Below are positions 25,004-35,100 of a stretch of 64,000 bases of DNA, piece after piece. The DNA comes from JAJKIP01 sp037200685 (GTDB taxonomy: Bacteria; Bacteroidota; Bacteroidia; Chitinophagales; Chitinophagaceae). The notes beneath the pieces were generated by a model. The model was not told the origin of the DNA. It saw only the letters and a program-made list of their open reading frames with translations, and ran no database searches. How positions within the stretch are numbered: position 1 is the stretch's first letter; each line of letters begins with the position of its first letter. The stretch covers positions 62,001 to 126,000 of the forward strand of contig JBBCIG010000011.1 in assembly GCA_037200685.1 (NCBI GenBank), read 5' to 3'. A program made the position numbers and the translations under genes.

Positions 25004-27691
25004 ATGAATCGACTGCTCAAATTTAGTTTAAATTCTTTTTCAAAGAGAACATTGGCTGTTGGTATCTTTTTCACTCTAACGTGGAATGTATCAGCGCAGC
25101 GTGTTCCAGCCCGGCAATTTGACAGTCTTTTAACACCCAAAGCTGATACAAGTAAACCCCGCCTGCTTATTACATCTTCCGATACAACAAGGCTTCCCGA
25201 TGATACAACGAAAGCACAAAAGGTAGATAGTTTCACCTTAAAACTTTCAAAAGATACCTTATCCGCCCCGGTGGTTTATTATGCGCAGGATTCAGTAGTA
25301 GTATTAATAAAAGGTAAGAAGATACGATTATACGGAAAAACAAAGACGGATTATGAAGACGTTAACCTTACAGCGCCCATTGTAGAAATAGACCAGCAAA
25401 CGCAGATGCTTAGTGCGGTCAACATAAGAGATAGCCTAGGCGTTGTATTGGAAGAGGCGAAATTCAAGCAAGGTGAAAATGAATTTACAAGTGATACGAT
25501 CGCTTATAATTTTAAAACGCAAAAAGGATTAACCAAGAATACGATTACTAATTCCGGCGAAATGTATGTACATGGCGAAGTAGCGAAGAAAGCGAGTAAA
25601 GATGTGACGTATGTATCAAGGGGATTTTTTACTACCTGCAACCTGGATGAACCGCATTTTGGGTTCCGTGCTAATAAATTAAAAGTAATTAATAAAAAGC
25701 TGGCCATATCCGGCCCGGCGCACCCGGAATTTGAAGGTGTGCCTGTACCCATTTATATACCATTTGGTTTTTTCCCGTTGAGCCAGGGAAGGCATTCAGG
25801 ATTATTACAACCGCAATTCGCTACTAATGATCAGTTCGGATTAGGCCTGGAAGGTTTGGGTTATTACAAAGTATTCAATGAACATTGGGATGCCAAGCTC
25901 TATGGAAATGTTTATTCGTACGGAGGCTGGTCGGCTAATATAAATCCCACCTACCGCAAACGTTATCATTACAGCGGAACTTTAAATTTCGGATTACAAA
26001 AAACAAAACGAAATTTTAAAGGCGACCCGGATTATTATTCCAACAACAGCTATTCATTACAATGGAACCATTCCGCTGACATGAAGGCAAAGCCGGGTAC
26101 TTCTTTTTCCGCGAATGTAAATGCAAGCTCCACTACTTATAACAGGAATATTCCCAACAATGCAAACCTTAATTTTCAAAACCAGTTAGGTTCTTCCATC
26201 ACCTATTCAAAAACATGGGTGGATAAACCATTTAACTTAACGGCCAGCGCCAATCACAACCAAAATAACCAAACGGGTGTGGTGAATGTCAGCCTTCCTG
26301 ATATTGCATTTACGGTAAACACCATCTATCCTTTTCAGAAAAAAGAATTCGCCGGCGAAAGAAAATGGTATGAGCAATTGGGAATAGCTTATAGTGGAAA
26401 CTTGCGTAACCAGGTTTCTTTTTACGATACAGCATTCAAATTACGCAACCTGCTCGATACATTGCAGTGGGGCGCACAGCATAATATCCCGATCACTTTA
26501 TCATTGCCACCTATACTTGGCGGCGCCATTGTTGTATCACCATCCGTTAGTTATTCGCAGGTATGGATAGCGCAAAAGATGCGGCATAAATGGAACCCTG
26601 CTACTAAAACATTGGATACAACTATCACCAAAGGATTTTTTATTGATCAGCAGGCATCCTTTGGATTAAGTTTTAATACAGCGCTGTACGGAACATTTCA
26701 TTTTGGCAATTCTAAAATCAGGGCCTTGCGTCATGTGATTCGTCCTTCCATCAGCGCCAGCTATCGTCCTGATCTTTCCAAAAGTCATTTTTATACCGAT
26801 ACATTGGATGAAACAGGATATACCGGTCGTTTCACTGAATTCGCAGGGGCGCTTTACTCCGGTTATGGTGAAGGAAAATCCGGTAGCCTTAGTTTTCAAC
26901 TCGACAATAATCTTGAAATGAAATGGCGGGGGAAAAAAGATACCGCGGAAAAAAAGATCAGGTTGATTGATGGATATGGATTTTCTACCAGTTATAATTT
27001 TCTTGCGGACTCTATGGGGTTATCACCTTTTCAATTTTATTTCCGTACTAACCTTTTTGAAAAAATAAATTTAAATGCCAGCGCCAGCATGAGCCCTTAC
27101 CAGGTAGATGATCGTGGGCGTGACATTGGTAAATATGCATGGCAGGGTGGAAAGTTCAGCCCCGGACGGCTTACATCCGGTAGCGTTTCTCTTTCTTCTA
27201 CTTTTAAAAGCAAGCCACGGGACCCGGAAAAAGATAAGAAACAACAAGAGCAGTTTGACCAGGAGATGAATGACCCGGTGCTGGCGGCGGACCGTCAGCG
27301 TTTGTTGGAATATATGCGGCAAAACCCCGGTGAGTTTGTTGATTTCAATATTCCCTGGCAGGTAAGTATTTCTTATTCGCTATTTTTTAATGAAGAGTAT
27401 GATCTTGAAGCCCGGCTATTTAAACGGATCGTTCGATCCAACGCCAACTTCAACGGCAGCTTCAGCCTTACGCCCAAATGGAATTTCACTGCGAACGGCT
27501 ATTATGATTTCGATACAAAAAAATTGCAAACATTCATGATGACTATTAGCCGTGAGATGCATTGCTGGCAATTGTCGATTAATGTAACACCCATTGGTTT
27601 GTACCGTTCCTTCAGTTTTACGCTTAGCCCTAAGTCAGGCATGTTGCAGGATCTCAAAGTCAACAGGAACAGAAGTTTTTATACACCGTAA
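25004..27691 (+). CDS. LptD-like outer-membrane LPS assembly protein
   Basis: The start at 25004 opens a signal peptide ending N-V-S-A-Q; the frame reaches back to 24944, but those 20 residues look untranslated. The protein has about 895 residues. An OstA-like jellyroll lies at about 75-215 (G-K-K-I-R-L-Y-G-K-T-K, F-T-S-D-T-I-A-Y-N-F-K-T), followed by P-V-P-I-Y-I-P-F-G-F-F-P, the LptD-type start of the barrel, and about 600 residues of strands. It inserts lipopolysaccharide into the outer leaflet. Neighbours OstA-like and MlaD support an envelope role. Confidence 0.85.
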   Translation: MNRLLKFSLNSFSKRTLAVGIFFTLTWNVSAQRVPARQFDSLLTPKADTSKPRLLITSSDTTRLPDDTTKAQKVDSFTLKLSKDTLSAPVVYYAQDSVVVLIKGKKIRLYGKTKTDYEDVNLTAPIVEIDQQTQMLSAVNIRDSLGVVLEEAKFKQGENEFTSDTIAYNFKTQKGLTKNTITNSGEMYVHGEVAKKASKDVTYVSRGFFTTCNLDEPHFGFRANKLKVINKKLAISGPAHPEFEGVPVPIYIPFGFFPLSQGRHSGLLQPQFATNDQFGLGLEGLGYYKVFNEHWDAKLYGNVYSYGGWSANINPTYRKRYHYSGTLNFGLQKTKRNFKGDPDYYSNNSYSLQWNHSADMKAKPGTSFSANVNASSTTYNRNIPNNANLNFQNQLGSSITYSKTWVDKPFNLTASANHNQNNQTGVVNVSLPDIAFTVNTIYPFQKKEFAGERKWYEQLGIAYSGNLRNQVSFYDTAFKLRNLLDTLQWGAQHNIPITLSLPPILGGAIVVSPSVSYSQVWIAQKMRHKWNPATKTLDTTITKGFFIDQQASFGLSFNTALYGTFHFGNSKIRALRHVIRPSISASYRPDLSKSHFYTDTLDETGYTGRFTEFAGALYSGYGEGKSGSLSFQLDNNLEMKWRGKKDTAEKKIRLIDGYGFSTSYNFLADSMGLSPFQFYFRTNLFEKINLNASASMSPYQVDDRGRDIGKYAWQGGKFSPGRLTSGSVSLSSTFKSKPRDPEKDKKQQEQFDQEMNDPVLAADRQRLLEYMRQNPGEFVDFNIPWQVSISYSLFFNEEYDLEARLFKRIVRSNANFNGSFSLTPKWNFTANGYYDFDTKKLQTFMMTISREMHCWQLSINVTPIGLYRSFSFTLSPKSGMLQDLKVNRNRSFYTP

Positions 27692-27711
27692 AAAGTTATA
27701 AGAAATTTTTT

Positions 27712-27845
27712 TGGAGCCAGGCTGCATTGCTACTATCATCATCTGTTGCGTCGCACTCTTGTGCTGCATGAATTCTACTCAGCATTTATGTAGCACCCCG
27801 ATGAATATCGGTGGTACGTTCGGTATCCCGATAACTATCGGGACC
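27712..27845 (+). repeat. Dispersed 3'-element repeat, copy 8 (long variant)
   Basis: Starts GAGCCAGGCTGCATTGCTAC, then TTGCGTCGCACTCTTGTGCT, GCATGAATTCTACTCAGCAT, CCCCGATGAATATCGGTGG, and a second hairpin TCCCGATAACTATCGGGA. It begins 21 bases after the lptD stop on the same strand and shares about 70 bases with the copy at 8471-8616. Confidence 0.85.
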
Positions 27846-27892
27846 TTGTTCTTTGAGCCTTGTACCTTATACCTTGTTCCTTATCCCTTACT
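27843..27892. repeat. Degenerate CCTTGTNCCTT tandem repeat
   Basis: Units such as ACCTTGTTCTTTGAGCCTTG and TACCTTATACCTTGTTCCTT repeat over about 50 bases up to the end of the plsC-like gene. No coding role is seen. Confidence 0.5.
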
Positions 27893-28622
27893 TATTGTTC
27901 ACATAATAATCTTTCATCACCGAAAAAACTTCTCCTTTCACCTGGTCCATTGTTTTTCCTTCAGGAGAAATAGGTGCGAGAATACGCATCTTAATTTTTA
28001 CCGGCCAGAAGAAAAAAGTTTTTTTAACGGGAAGAACTTTAGCTGTATTGAAAATAACAATTGGTAAAATAGCCTTGCCTGTATCTTTTGCCAGCCGGAA
28101 AGCGCCGTTATGAAAAGGTTGAAGTGGTTCGTTCGTTTTATTTCTTGTTCCTTCAGGATAGATACACATGTGCAATCCCATCGACAAAACTTTTTTCATA
28201 GCGTCAAAGCTCGCCCTGCGGCTTTCTTCACTTTTCCTGTCAACGAGTACGGCGCCTGTTGTATAGATCAACCCAAACACAGGAATTTTCGCCATTTCTT
28301 TTTTAGCAATTGTTTTATTCGGGCCGGGAAGAAAGGGAGTGGTCAATGGCACATCCATGAATGAATTGTGATTGGAAACAGTGATATAGGTTTGTCCTTT
28401 TTTAAAATGCTCTTTTCCTTTTACGCTGATACGAATACCGGTTAGGAAAAAAAATACGGGCATCCATACTCTGGTGATGCGACGGAAAAGAATAGTTCTT
28501 GTCGGGTCTTTCCATAACCTTGCGATGAGAATAAGGATAAAAGCGGGGATCATGGTAGTAGCGAAAACGATCAATGCCCAAAATGCGAAAATCCTACCCA
28601 GTATGTTTTTGATGAATTGCAT
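27888..28622 (-). CDS. 1-acyl-sn-glycerol-3-phosphate acyltransferase (PlsC-like)
   Basis: A 244-residue membrane protein with hydrophobic segments at about 10-35 and 52-62. The acyltransferase motifs are N-H-N-S-F-M-D (His85-Asp90, the HX4D pair) and Y-P-E-G-T-R (156-160). It transfers an acyl chain to lysophosphatidic acid to make phosphatidic acid. A related acyltransferase domain sits inside the 1282-residue fusion at 58.4 kb. Confidence 0.9.
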   Translation of the reverse strand: MQFIKNILGRIFAFWALIVFATTMIPAFILILIARLWKDPTRTILFRRITRVWMPVFFFLTGIRISVKGKEHFKKGQTYITVSNHNSFMDVPLTTPFLPGPNKTIAKKEMAKIPVFGLIYTTGAVLVDRKSEESRRASFDAMKKVLSMGLHMCIYPEGTRNKTNEPLQPFHNGAFRLAKDTGKAILPIVIFNTAKVLPVKKTFFFWPVKIKMRILAPISPEGKTMDQVKGEVFSVMKDYYVNNK

Positions 28623-28726
28623 TTACGGTGATTAGTTGTTTGACGCTATGCGGATGATTTAATTGTTCTGCGTGATATTGTTTCTTCAGGACGATAACAG
28701 GCCGGCAATATAACAATTAAAGTGTT

Positions 28727-29317
28727 TTATTCAATCCCTTTAAAAATAGTTTGCTTCAGTTCCGGCCATTCATTTTTCAATACACTATAATAGATAGAAG
28801 TGCGCCGGCGGTTATTCCACATCGTCATGTGGCTACGAAGTACGCCTTCTTCTATACCACCCACATTTTGCAAACCTTTTCTCGCCCTTGCATTCTGCAC
28901 ATCTGTTTTAAATTCTATTCTTTCAAAATTCAATTCATCAAATGCATAACGCATCATCGCGAACTTCGCATGCTTGTTGATGCCGCTGCTTCTGAAATCT
29001 TTTCCTAACCAGCTCCAGCCGATCTCGGCACGTAAATCATACAGGGATATATTTCCCAGGCTGCTGCTGCCTGCTACTTCACCGGTTTGTTTATTTATTA
29101 TAGTAAATGGTCTTCTTGTATTTGCATTTCTTTCCGCTGTTGCTATGGCCATCCATTTGGTTAATTGCTTTTCATCACCAAGATTTAATGAAAAATAATA
29201 CCACATCTCTTCATCCTGCCGGGCGATGCGGAGAAAATCATCATAGTCATTTGCTTCAACTGGCCGTAGAAAGACTTTGCTTGTTTCAAGTGTTAGGTCA
29301 ACAGGTATTAGTTCCAT
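28727..29317 (-). CDS. GNAT N-acetyltransferase, RimJ/RimL-like
   Basis: A 196-residue protein with the RimJ/RimL layout: V-F-L-R-P-V-E-A-N-D-Y near the start, E-I-G-W-S-W-L-G-K-D-F-R-S-S-G-I-N-K-H-A-K in the acetyl-CoA site, then F-E-R-I-E-F-K-T-D-V-Q-N-A-R-A-R-K-G-L-Q-N-V-G. It acetylates an N-terminal amine or an aminoglycoside-like amine; the substrate is unknown. Sixteen bases separate it from ung. Confidence 0.85.
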   Translation of the reverse strand: MELIPVDLTLETSKVFLRPVEANDYDDFLRIARQDEEMWYYFSLNLGDEKQLTKWMAIATAERNANTRRPFTIINKQTGEVAGSSSLGNISLYDLRAEIGWSWLGKDFRSSGINKHAKFAMMRYAFDELNFERIEFKTDVQNARARKGLQNVGGIEEGVLRSHMTMWNNRRRTSIYYSVLKNEWPELKQTIFKGIE

Positions 29318-29332
29318 TTTTATTTTTTAAAA

Positions 29333-30004
29333 TCAAACTTGCCAATCGACAGGGTCAATTCCGTGTGTAGTTAAATATTCATTCGCCTTTGAAAAATGTT
29401 TGCATCCGAAAAAGCCTGCATGCGCCGAAAGCGGAGAAGGGTGCGCAGCTTTTAGTATAAGATGTTTTGTTTCGTCAATCAATATTCTTTTTTCCTGTGC
29501 GAATTTTCCCCAGAGCATAAACACCACATGCTTCTTTACTTCAGATATTTTTTTGATAACAGTATCCGTAAATGCAGCCCATCCAATCTTTGCATGGCTC
29601 ATCGGTTCACCGGCACGTACAGTAAGTGATGCATTTAATAAAAAAACGCCATGCTGCGCCCAATGCGTCAAATTACCATTATGAGGAATTCTTATCCCGA
29701 TATCTTCATGCAGTTCTTTAAAAATATTTATTAAAGAGGGTGGCGGCGGTACGCCATTTTGCACCGAAAAGCAAAGTCCATGCGCCTGGCCGGGGCCGTG
29801 GTAAGGATCTTGCCCGAGTATCACCACTTTTACATGATCAACAGGTGTTGTATTGAATGCATTAAAGATCAGGCTGCCCGGAGGATAAATTATTTTACCC
29901 TGTGATTTTTCCGTTTTTAAATGCAGGGAGATTTGCTGGAAATAAGGCTTTTTGAATTCGTCTTTTAAAATTTCTTTCCAACTGTCTTCAATCTTTACAT
30001 CCAT
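29333..30004 (-). CDS. ung: Uracil-DNA glycosylase
   Basis: A 223-residue family 1 UDG. The water-activating loop is G-Q-D-P-Y-H-G (Asp66, Tyr68) and the leucine loop H-P-S-P-L-S-A-H (His188 on). N-A-S-L-T-V-R near 124 is also typical. It removes uracil from DNA as the first step of base-excision repair. Length is standard. Confidence 0.95.
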   Translation of the reverse strand: MDVKIEDSWKEILKDEFKKPYFQQISLHLKTEKSQGKIIYPPGSLIFNAFNTTPVDHVKVVILGQDPYHGPGQAHGLCFSVQNGVPPPPSLINIFKELHEDIGIRIPHNGNLTHWAQHGVFLLNASLTVRAGEPMSHAKIGWAAFTDTVIKKISEVKKHVVFMLWGKFAQEKRILIDETKHLILKAAHPSPLSAHAGFFGCKHFSKANEYLTTHGIDPVDWQV

Positions 30005-30064
30005 CCGTTTAATTGCTTTGCCTGCAAGCTAAAAAAAATTATCTTTGCGACCTGTTTTAAAAAT

Positions 30065-30138
30065 GGTCCGGTAGCTCAGCTGAATAGAGCACAAACCTTC
30101 TAAGTTTGGGGTCATTGGTTTGAATCCAATCCGGATCA
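30065..30138 (+). tRNA. tRNA-Arg (TCT)
   Basis: A 74-base cloverleaf. Acceptor GGTCCGG pairs with CCGGATC with one G-T pair; D stem GCTC/GAGC; anticodon stem CAAAC/GTTTG with loop CTTCTAA, giving anticodon TCT; T stem ATTGG/CCAAT with loop TTTGAAT; discriminator A. CCA is not encoded. It decodes AGA arginine codons. A terminator hairpin follows two bases later. Confidence 0.95.
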
Positions 30139-30140
30139 CG

Positions 30141-30173
30141 AAGCGTCCCGATAGTGTCGGGACGCTTTATTAA
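30141..30173 (+). terminator. Rho-independent terminator of tRNA-Arg
   Basis: AAGCGTCCCGA pairs with TCGGGACGCTT across TAGTG and runs into TTATTAATTT. It lies directly after the tRNA. Confidence 0.85.
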
Positions 30174-30221
30174 TTTATACAAGGGCCTAAAAATTATAAT
30201 TTTGGTCATCAATTATATAAT

Positions 30222-31790
30222 ATGAGTGAAAATTTCAATTATGGAATTGATCAATTAACGGTTGGAAAAACCATGGCCATTTGCTCCGGCAAATTAAAAG
30301 CGGTAGTGAATAAAGAAGCGATTGAAAAAATAAACAGGAGCCAGCAATATGTACAGGAAATAGTAAAAGATAAAAAAACGGTATACGGTATCAATACCGG
30401 GTTTGGCATTTTGGCCGACACGGAAATTTCGGAAGAGGATACCAGTTTATTGCAATATAAAATATTACAAAGTCATAGCGTAGGCGTAGGTAATCCCGTA
30501 CCTGTCGAAATAGCGAAGATCATGCTCATTACAAAAGTGCATGCATTGGCGCAAGGATTTAGCGGCATACGATTAGAGACATTACATCGCATTAACTGGC
30601 ATATCGAGAATGATATTATACCTGTTGTGCCGGAGAAAGGAAGTGTAGGTGCTAGTGGTGACCTGGCACCGTTAGCGCATTTGTTTTTACCATTGATTGG
30701 TTTGGGCGAAGTCTTTTACCAGGGTACAAGATATAAGGCACAGGAAGTGTTAAGCAAATTTTCACTTTCACCTGTTCAGTTAGGGCCTAAAGAAGGATTA
30801 GCATTAATTAACGGAACACAGTTTATTTTAAGTTATGCTGTGAAATCTGTGCAGCGGATGCATAACTGCCTTGAAGCTGCTGATATTATTGGTGCTATGA
30901 GTTTGGAAGCATTAACAGGAACTAAATCTCCTTTCGATGAACGACTGCATGAGTTAAGGCCCTTCGCCGGAAGTAAATTAGTAGCACAACGGTTACGGTT
31001 ATTATTAGAAGGTTCCGCCATCATGCAAAGCCATGTTGATTGCGGACGTGTACAGGATCCTTACAGTTTACGTTGTATGCCGCAGGTGCATGGCGCTTCC
31101 CGCAATGCATGGCTTCATTTAAAAGAATTGACGGAAATAGAATTGAATGCGGTAACGGATAACCCAATCATATTTAATAAAGATGACACCATCAGCGGCG
31201 GTAATTTTCATGGACAGCCGTTAGCTTTGCCATTGGATTATTGCTGCTTCGCCGCTGCGGAGATTGGAAATATTTCTGATCGGCGTTGTTATTTATTATT
31301 AGAAGGCAAATGGGGGTTGCCTGCTTTGTTGATGAAGAACGCAGGATTGAACAGTGGGTTTATGATACCTCAATACACTACTGCAAGTTTGGTAACAGAA
31401 AATAAAACACTATGCTTTCCTGCCAGCGCCGATAGCATTCCTACATCATTAGGGCAGGAAGATCATGTAAGTATGGGCAGCATCAGTGGGAGAAAACTGA
31501 ACCAGGTATTGGATAACCTTGAATATATTCTTGCTATTGAATTAATGACCGCTTGCCAGGCCATTGAATTCAGAAGGCCCTTAAAGAGCAGTGAGCTGCT
31601 GGAGTTCGCTCATGATTACGTAAGACGGTTTGTAAGCTTTGCGGAAGAAGACAGGATTTTCGCTGATGATATTAATAGTATTACTGGATTGATTAAAGAT
31701 TTTTCTTTTGTCGAAACGATAAATCAACTTGCATTTACAAAAGAAGTAGAATTAAATGGAAAGAATAGCCAGTTTTTACTTTTTTCTTAA
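30222..31790 (+). CDS. Aromatic amino acid ammonia-lyase (HutH-like)
   Basis: A 522-residue member of the HAL/PAL/TAL family. The MIO-forming A-S-G is at 144-146 in G-S-V-G-A-S-G-D-L-A-P, the catalytic Tyr55 lies in V-Y-G-I-N-T-G-F-G, and D-P-Y-S-L-R-C-M-P-Q-V-H-G is present. Ser84-His85 in the selectivity loop and Glu413 in G-Q-E-D-H-V-S resemble histidine ammonia-lyase. PAL and TAL usually have Gln at the latter position. No other hut gene is near. Flexirubin clusters commonly carry such a gene (tyrosine to 4-coumarate), so either role is possible. The same strand leads toward the pigment locus. Confidence 0.85.
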   Translation: MSENFNYGIDQLTVGKTMAICSGKLKAVVNKEAIEKINRSQQYVQEIVKDKKTVYGINTGFGILADTEISEEDTSLLQYKILQSHSVGVGNPVPVEIAKIMLITKVHALAQGFSGIRLETLHRINWHIENDIIPVVPEKGSVGASGDLAPLAHLFLPLIGLGEVFYQGTRYKAQEVLSKFSLSPVQLGPKEGLALINGTQFILSYAVKSVQRMHNCLEAADIIGAMSLEALTGTKSPFDERLHELRPFAGSKLVAQRLRLLLEGSAIMQSHVDCGRVQDPYSLRCMPQVHGASRNAWLHLKELTEIELNAVTDNPIIFNKDDTISGGNFHGQPLALPLDYCCFAAAEIGNISDRRCYLLLEGKWGLPALLMKNAGLNSGFMIPQYTTASLVTENKTLCFPASADSIPTSLGQEDHVSMGSISGRKLNQVLDNLEYILAIELMTACQAIEFRRPLKSSELLEFAHDYVRRFVSFAEEDRIFADDINSITGLIKDFSFVETINQLAFTKEVELNGKNSQFLLFS

Positions 31791-31826
31791 GTTTTTACTA
31801 TCCCTTCTCAAAATAAAAAATTGCAA

Positions 31827-31839
31827 TGCAATCGGTTAC
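31827..31839 (+). promoter_or_regulatory. LacI-like operator copy 1
   Basis: TGCAATCGGTTAC, one of three copies of CAATCG-R-TT in the 370-base gap before the SusC gene. LacI-family sites in Bacteroidota sugar operons often have this form. No LacI gene is in the window, so the regulator is unknown. Confidence 0.45.
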
Positions 31840-31885
31840 AATGGTTTTTTATGTGGAATTTACTACAAGACTTAATTTTTTTTTT

Positions 31886-31898
31886 CAAATCGATTGCG
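31886..31898 (-). promoter_or_regulatory. LacI-like operator copy 2
   Basis: The reverse complement reads CGCAATCGATTTG, sharing GCAATCG-R-TT with copies 1 and 3 and containing a palindromic ATCGAT centre. The gap around it is AT-rich (long T runs at 31876-31885). Confidence 0.4.
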
Positions 31899-32089
31899 AA
31901 TGATCGTTAGCCTATAAAAAATTGTCATTTTTTAAATAAATTATTTTTTTTTAATAAGCCTTGAAACATATACTGGGTAAGGAACTCACCCGATATTGTT
32001 TTGTATAGCGATCAGGAAAATAGTTACAACAAACGATGCCATAAATTCCATTTTTACCAGTGTTTATTTCTTTATAAGCCCATTTTTTT

Positions 32090-32102
32090 TGCAATCGGTT
32101 GA
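32090..32102 (+). promoter_or_regulatory. LacI-like operator copy 3
   Basis: TGCAATCGGTTGA, identical over eleven bases to copy 1 and placed about 60-70 bases before the SusC start, a good distance for repression. Confidence 0.45.
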
Positions 32103-32160
32103 AAAAAAATTTTTCAAATAAAAAAAAGTTAGATAATTTTTCACTTTATTTTATACCTAA

Positions 32161-35100
32161 ATGCTTTGCTATATGAGTAAATTAACTGCTCGTCTTGCCG
32201 CTCCGGCAAAACTTTTCTTCTCTGTATGTTTTCTTTTTTTCTTTTCGGTTTCATTATTTGCACAAAGAACTATCACAGGCCGGGTAACCGATGCTAACGG
32301 CGCCCCACTAAATGGTGTTTCTGTTGTTGTAAAAGGAACCAGTCGTGGATCTACATCAAACGGTGTAGGCGCTTTCACCATTAGCGCATCCACCGGGGAA
32401 ACGCTTGAACTTTCAATGGTCGGTTTCACAACCCGTTCAGTAGCGGTTGGGCAGGGTAATGATGTCTCTGTTCAACTGGAGGCTTCCGATGTTACCAACA
32501 TTGATGAAGTGGTGGTGATCGGTTATGGTACGCAAAGCCGCCGTAATGTAACGGGGGCGATTTCTTCAATTAATAATAAAACCCTGAATGAAATACCAGC
32601 GGCCAATCTTGGAACATCACTGCAAGGCAGAATGGCCGGGGTTAGTGTAGTAAACACTGGCACGCCCGGGTCTCAGCCTATTGTTCGCATCAGGGGGATC
32701 GGCTCTATATCCTTTTCATCGGATCCTTTATATGTAATCGATGGAATACCCACAGGTAATATATCCAGTTTTGATATTAATGATATTGAAACTGTTGACG
32801 TGCTGAAAGATGCTTCTGCTGCGGCCATTTATGGATCACGCGGCTCGAATGGGGTAATCATCATCACCACCAAAAAAGGTAAAAGAGATGGCAAGATCCA
32901 TGTCGGTGTTAATTCATATTATGGAACGCAATGGGTATCTGAACGCCTTGACCTCCTCGATAGAGAGGGCTTTATGAAGTATGCGCTGGCATACAGGGGC
33001 AGCCAGATACCACGACTCTCTACTAATATAAATGACCCGATATATACCGGCGCCACCCAAACATATGGCCAGACAAATACCGATTGGCAGGAAGAGTACT
33101 TCCGCAACGGCCCAATGGCCCAGACAAGCATTGACGTAAACGGCGGGAACCAGGTTTCCAGGTTTAGCGCTTCGGCAGGCTATTTCGACCAAAAAGGTAC
33201 GGCTCCAAATGTTGCCTTTAAGCGATATAATTTCAGGTTAAATTCTGAACATAACATTAGTAAGGTGTTCACTTTTGGTCAGAGCCTTGTTGTTAGTAAC
33301 TCTATTCAAAGGGGAGATGCTAACGCAGGAGGTACCAGGAGCAACCTGGTAAATGTTATCCGTATGATGCCGCATATACCTGTACACGATCCTACATCAA
33401 TTGGCGGATATAGAGGAGTAAATAGCGGTTTAGATGGAGGCGACCCCACTAACCCGATCAAGATGCTGAATTAAAAAACCCCCAGGAAAATACAACTGCA
33501 AAAAATCTTCGGAAATGCTTACCTGGAGATAAATATTCTGAAAGGATTAAAATTCAAATGCGACTTTCGGTATTGACTATGCGAATGGACGGTTTTTCCG
33601 CTTTCAGCCCATATTTAATGATAATGGGAATGTTAATGGCGCCATTTCTACTATCGCCACAGTCACTGATAACAGGAACACTTCAACAGTGTTGAATTAT
33701 ATTGAACAGTTGAGTTATGACAAAAAATTTGGTAAGCATAGCATAACTGCGACTGCTGTGTTTGAATCTCAACAACAAAAAACAAGATCGTTAAATGGCT
33801 CCGGAAACCAGCCTTCGAATAGCCTGAGAGTTCTCCAAGCTGCAACAAACCCGTCTGTTTCTTCCAACTTTGGAAAAAATTTTCCTGGTTTCTATGCTAG
33901 GTCGTATTAACTATGATTTTGCCGTAAATATATTTTAAGCGCCGCTTTTAGACGGGATGGATTGTCAGTCTGGGCCCCCGGAAAAAAATGGGGAAATTTC
34001 CCTTCTGCATCCGTAGGATGGAAAGTTGACCAGGAGAAATTTATGGAAAATATCACATTCATTTCTCAATTGAAACTCAGGGGAGGTTATGGTGTTACCG
34101 GGCTTAATGGGCTGGTTTTAGGAAATACGCCATGGCTGGTAAATGTATCCGCTAATAGCTCTTCTTATCCTCTTAACAATGCTGCCAGCCCCAACGGTGC
34201 TTTGGGTTTCAGGAATCAATAGCCTGGGAAACCAGGACCTGGAATGGGAAATATACAAACAGTTCGATATTGGACTGGACCTGGGGGTACTTAAAAATAA
34301 GTTTACTTTAACGGCTGATTATTTTCATCGTAAAAACAGTAAACCTGGTATTGAATGTGCAAACGCCCCCTTCTTTTGGATATATTAATCGTGGTGTTAA
34401 CCAAAATGTAGGATCGATGCAAAATACGGGTTTTGAATTCCTGCTGGGATATCACGATAAGGCAGGTGATCTCAGATGGGATGTTTCTGCTAACGCCACA
34501 TTTTTGAAAAATAAAGTATTGTCGCTTGCACCAGGACTCACCAATCTCGTAGCTGGAGCAGATGCGGCAGACTATGGCGGATTTGATGTAACCAATACTC
34601 AACCGGGATTGCCTATCCAGTATTTCTACGGTTTTATCGTAGATGGTATTTTCCAAACAAAGGCTGAAGTTGATGCATCGCCTGCCCAGGTTAATCCCGC
34701 AGTAGGTGTGACTTACAATCCTGCCATTCATACATCTCCAGGAGATCTCAAATTCAGAGATCTGAATAAAGATGGTAAAATTGATTTAAATGATCGTACT
34801 TACCTGGGAAGTTACTTACCTAAGATGAGTTACGGATTTAATATTTCTTTGAATTATAAAGGCTTTGATCTGGCTGCTTTCTTCCAGGGAGTGTACGGAA
34901 ATAAAATCTATAACGATACCAGGGTGATTACCGAAGGAATGATCAGGTTTTTCAATGCAGGAACGCAAGTTTTGAATGCCTGGACTCCGACGAATACAAA
35001 TACGGATATTCCCCGTGCCGTTTCAGGCGATCCTAATGGCAATGCCCGGACTTCTACCCGTTTTCTCGAAAACGGATCTTACCTGAGGCTGAAGAATGTT

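Noticed and set aside
30065..30173. tRNA-Arg as an attachment site for an integrated element covering 30-40 kb
   Set aside because: No integrase gene is present, and I saw no second copy of the tRNA 3' end near 40 kb.
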